The notes under the pieces are model-generated. The model was not told the DNA's origin. It saw only the letters and a program-made list of their open reading frames with translations, and ran no database searches. A DNA stretch of 6,627 bases from Desulfobacteraceae bacterium UBA2230 (GTDB lineage: Bacteria; Desulfobacterota; Desulfobacteria; Desulfobacterales; Desulfosarcinaceae). How positions within the stretch are numbered: position 1 is the stretch's first letter; each line of letters begins with the position of its first letter. A program made the translations under genes and the position numbers. Where the stretch lies: positions 11,910 through 18,536 of the forward strand of contig DDYQ01000163.1 of NCBI GenBank assembly GCA_002348005.1, written 5' to 3'. This document shows positions 4,784 to 6,627 of the stretch, piece after piece.

Positions 4784-6627
4784 ATGCGGTTCGACAAATT
4801 GACGATCAAATCCCAGGAACTGGTTCAGAGTGCCCAAAATTTGGCATCCGGACGCCAAAATCAGCAGATTGAACCCGAGCACCTGCTGGTGGCCATGCTC
4901 GCCGAGCGAGAGGGGGTGGCCCGGGCCATTTTCAGTAAGCTGGGTGCCTCCGCCGATACGGTCCTGCGTGAAGCCGCCGCCGCCCTCGATCGTTTGCCTA
5001 AGGTGAGCGGCAGCATTGACGTTTATCTGTCAGCTCGCACCAAAGCCGTTCTTGAAGGAGCGTTCGGTGAAGCCGCCCACATGAAGGATGAGTATGTGAG
5101 CATCGAACATATCCTGTTGGCCCTGGTGGAGGAAAAAGGCGGCGAAGCCTACCGTATTTTAAGTCAGAACGGTATTTCACGAGACATCCTGCTCAAAGTA
5201 CTGCTGGAAATCCGAGGATCCCAGCGCATCACGGATCCCAACCCCGAAGAGAAGTACCAGGCCCTTGAAAAATTCAGCCGCGATTTGACCGAACTGGCGC
5301 GGATAGGCAAACTAGATCCGGTGATCGGACGCGATGATGAGATCCGGCGCATCGTACAGGTGCTGTCGCGGCGTACCAAAAACAATCCAGTCCTGATCGG
5401 TGAACCCGGTGTGGGCAAGACCGCCATCGTGGAGGGCCTGGCGCAGCGCATCGTGGCCGGCGATGTTTCTGAAAGTCTTAAAAACCGCCGTCTCGTGGCC
5501 CTGGACATGGGTGCCCTCATTGCCGGCGCCAAATACCGCGGCGAATTCGAAGACCGCCTGAAAGCTGTACTCAAGGAAGTGGAAAAGGCCGAGGGCGAAA
5601 TCATCATGTTCATCGATGAACTGCACACACTGGTCGGCGCCGGAGCCGCCGAGGGTGCCATGGATGCCTCCAACATGCTGAAGCCGGCCCTTGCCCGCGG
5701 CACGCTGCGGTGCGTGGGGGCCACCACGATCAATGAGTATCGCAAGCACATCGAAAAGGATGCCGCCCTGGAGCGGCGCTTCCAGCCGGTGCTGGTGACC
5801 GAGCCTTCGGTGGAGGACACCATTTCGATCCTGCGCGGCCTGAAAGATAAATATGAGGTGCACCACGGCGTGCGCATCAAGGATTCGGCCATTGTGGCCG
5901 CGGCCACCCTTTCGGACCGCTACATCGCCGACCGCTTTCTGCCGGATAAGGCCATCGACCTGATTGACGAATGCGCCTCCAAACTGCGGATCGAGATCGA
6001 CAGCATGCCGGTGGAGATCGATGAAGTGCAGCGCAGGATCACCCAGGCCGAAATCGAACGCCAGGCCCTGAAAAAGGAAACTGACCCGGCCGCCCGCGAA
6101 CGACTGGGGAAGCTTGAAAACGATCTCGAGGTGCTGCGCGCCGAGCTGGCCGACATGAAGGTCCACTGGGAGAATGAAAAAAAATACATTGCCGCCATTC
6201 GCAGGATCAAGGAGGAACAGGAACAGGTCGGCATTGCCCAGCAGAAGGCCGAGCGCGAGGGGGATCTGGCGCGGGTAGCCGAACTGCGCTACGGACGCTC
6301 CATTGAGCTAACCAAACAGCTCGAACAGGCGCGCGACGAGTTGAAAGCACTGCAGAACGAGCGCAAGATGCTCAAAGAAGAAGTGGATGATGAAGATATC
6401 GCCGAAGTGGTGTCGCGCTGGACCGGCATTCCAGTGAGCCGCATGCTCGAAAGCGAGCGCGACAAGCTGGTGCACATGGAGGATCGTCTGAGCCGGCGTG
6501 TGATCGGTCAGGATGCCGCCGTGCGGGCGGTTTCAGATGCCGTGCGGCGGGCACGTTCCGGTTTGCAGGATCCCAATCGGCCGATCGGTTCCTTTATCTT
6601 CATGGGCCCCACCGGCGTGGGGAAGAC
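4784..6627 (+). CDS. clpB: ATP-dependent chaperone ClpB (Hsp100 disaggregase), cut off by the right edge
   Basis: ClpB is a cytoplasmic hexameric AAA+ machine that works with DnaK/DnaJ/GrpE to pull proteins out of aggregates. About 614 codons are visible, out of roughly 860 in the family. The order is: N-terminal Clp domain (1 to about 145), then the first ATPase domain with Walker A GEPGVGKT (206-213, K212), pore-loop KYRG (Y251), Walker B FIDE (E279) and arginine fingers R331-R332. These residue numbers are identical to E. coli ClpB. The coiled-coil middle domain (about 406-530), rich in Glu, Lys and Arg, separates ClpB from ClpA and Clp[11 protein letters not shown] (545-554) leads into the second ATPase domain, and the window ends within its Walker A, GPTGVGK (608-614). 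The frame is open throughout with no sign of damage. It is divergent from the kinase-like gene; its partners and the stop lie outside the window. Confidence 0.98.
   Translation, partial: MRFDKLTIKSQELVQSAQNLASGRQNQQIEPEHLLVAMLAEREGVARAIFSKLGASADTVLREAAAALDRLPKVSGSIDVYLSARTKAVLEGAFGEAAHMKDEYVSIEHILLALVEEKGGEAYRILSQNGISRDILLKVLLEIRGSQRITDPNPEEKYQALEKFSRDLTELARIGKLDPVIGRDDEIRRIVQVLSRRTKNNPVLIGEPGVGKTAIVEGLAQRIVAGDVSESLKNRRLVALDMGALIAGAKYRGEFEDRLKAVLKEVEKAEGEIIMFIDELHTLVGAGAAEGAMDASNMLKPALARGTLRCVGATTINEYRKHIEKDAALERRFQPVLVTEPSVEDTISILRGLKDKYEVHHGVRIKDSAIVAAATLSDRYIADRFLPDKAIDLIDECASKLRIEIDSMPVEIDEVQRRITQAEIERQALKKETDPAARERLGKLENDLEVLRAELADMKVHWENEKKYIAAIRRIKEEQEQVGIAQQKAEREGDLARVAELRYGRSIELTKQLEQARDELKALQNERKMLKEEVDDEDIAEVVSRWTGIPVSRMLESERDKLVHMEDRLSRRVIGQDAAVRAVSDAVRRARSGLQDPNRPIGSFIFMGPTGVGK

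Noticed and set aside
4519..4809. Minus-strand open frame (96 codons) across the kinase/clpB intergenic region
   Set aside because: It begins inside clpB with no ribosome site and would end inside the kinase leader. Composition gives no protein-like pattern.
5312..6166. Minus-strand open frame (284 codons) opposite clpB
   Set aside because: It is fully antisense to well-conserved ClpB sequence. Open antisense frames over clpB are a usual by-product of its codon use. Another minus-strand frame at 5164-5907 is rejected for the same reason.

Overview
This window is GC-rich, tightly packed bacterial DNA with four substantial protein genes, one small candidate gene and two intergenic control regions. 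The gene mix is an FMN-binding glutamate-synthase-type protein with an N-terminal cysteine cluster, a YcgN-type cysteine-cluster protein, a membrane-anchored protein kinase and ClpB. Together with inner-membrane topology signals and strong AGGAGG ribosome sites, this suggests a Gram-negative bacterium. Desulfobacterota (the former Deltaproteobacteria) is my best guess, but that is an inference from gene content and no marker in the window proves it.

Layout. (1) Positions 1-1201, minus strand: the N-terminal three quarters and part of the C-terminal region of a glutamate-synthase-like FMN protein. Its reading frame breaks near 147-152, and about a dozen residues appear to be missing there. The frame as written stops at 20, while the true C-terminal sequence continues in another frame past the left edge. 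(2) 1202-1477: divergent intergenic region. (3) 1478-1915, plus: UPF0260/YcgN family protein, followed after 18 bases by a possible 37-codon gene (1934-2047). (4) 2059-4482, minus: an 807-residue protein with two N-terminal membrane segments and a divergent Ser/Thr protein kinase domain carrying a large insertion. (5) 4483-4783: a 301-base divergent intergenic region holding an AT-rich palindromic patch, a candidate promoter, and the second copy of a 23-base perfect repeat whose first copy lies inside the kinase coding sequence. (6) 4784 to the right edge, plus: clpB, cut off at the Walker A motif of its second ATPase domain.

The two gene pairs are divergent (gltB-like/ycgN and kinase/clpB), so each intergenic region probably controls both neighbours. 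A working link between the kinase and ClpB, for example envelope or stress signalling paired with protein disaggregation, is possible from position alone but not shown. The least ordinary parts are the divergent membrane kinase, the 23-base coding/intergenic repeat and the broken glutamate-synthase-like gene.
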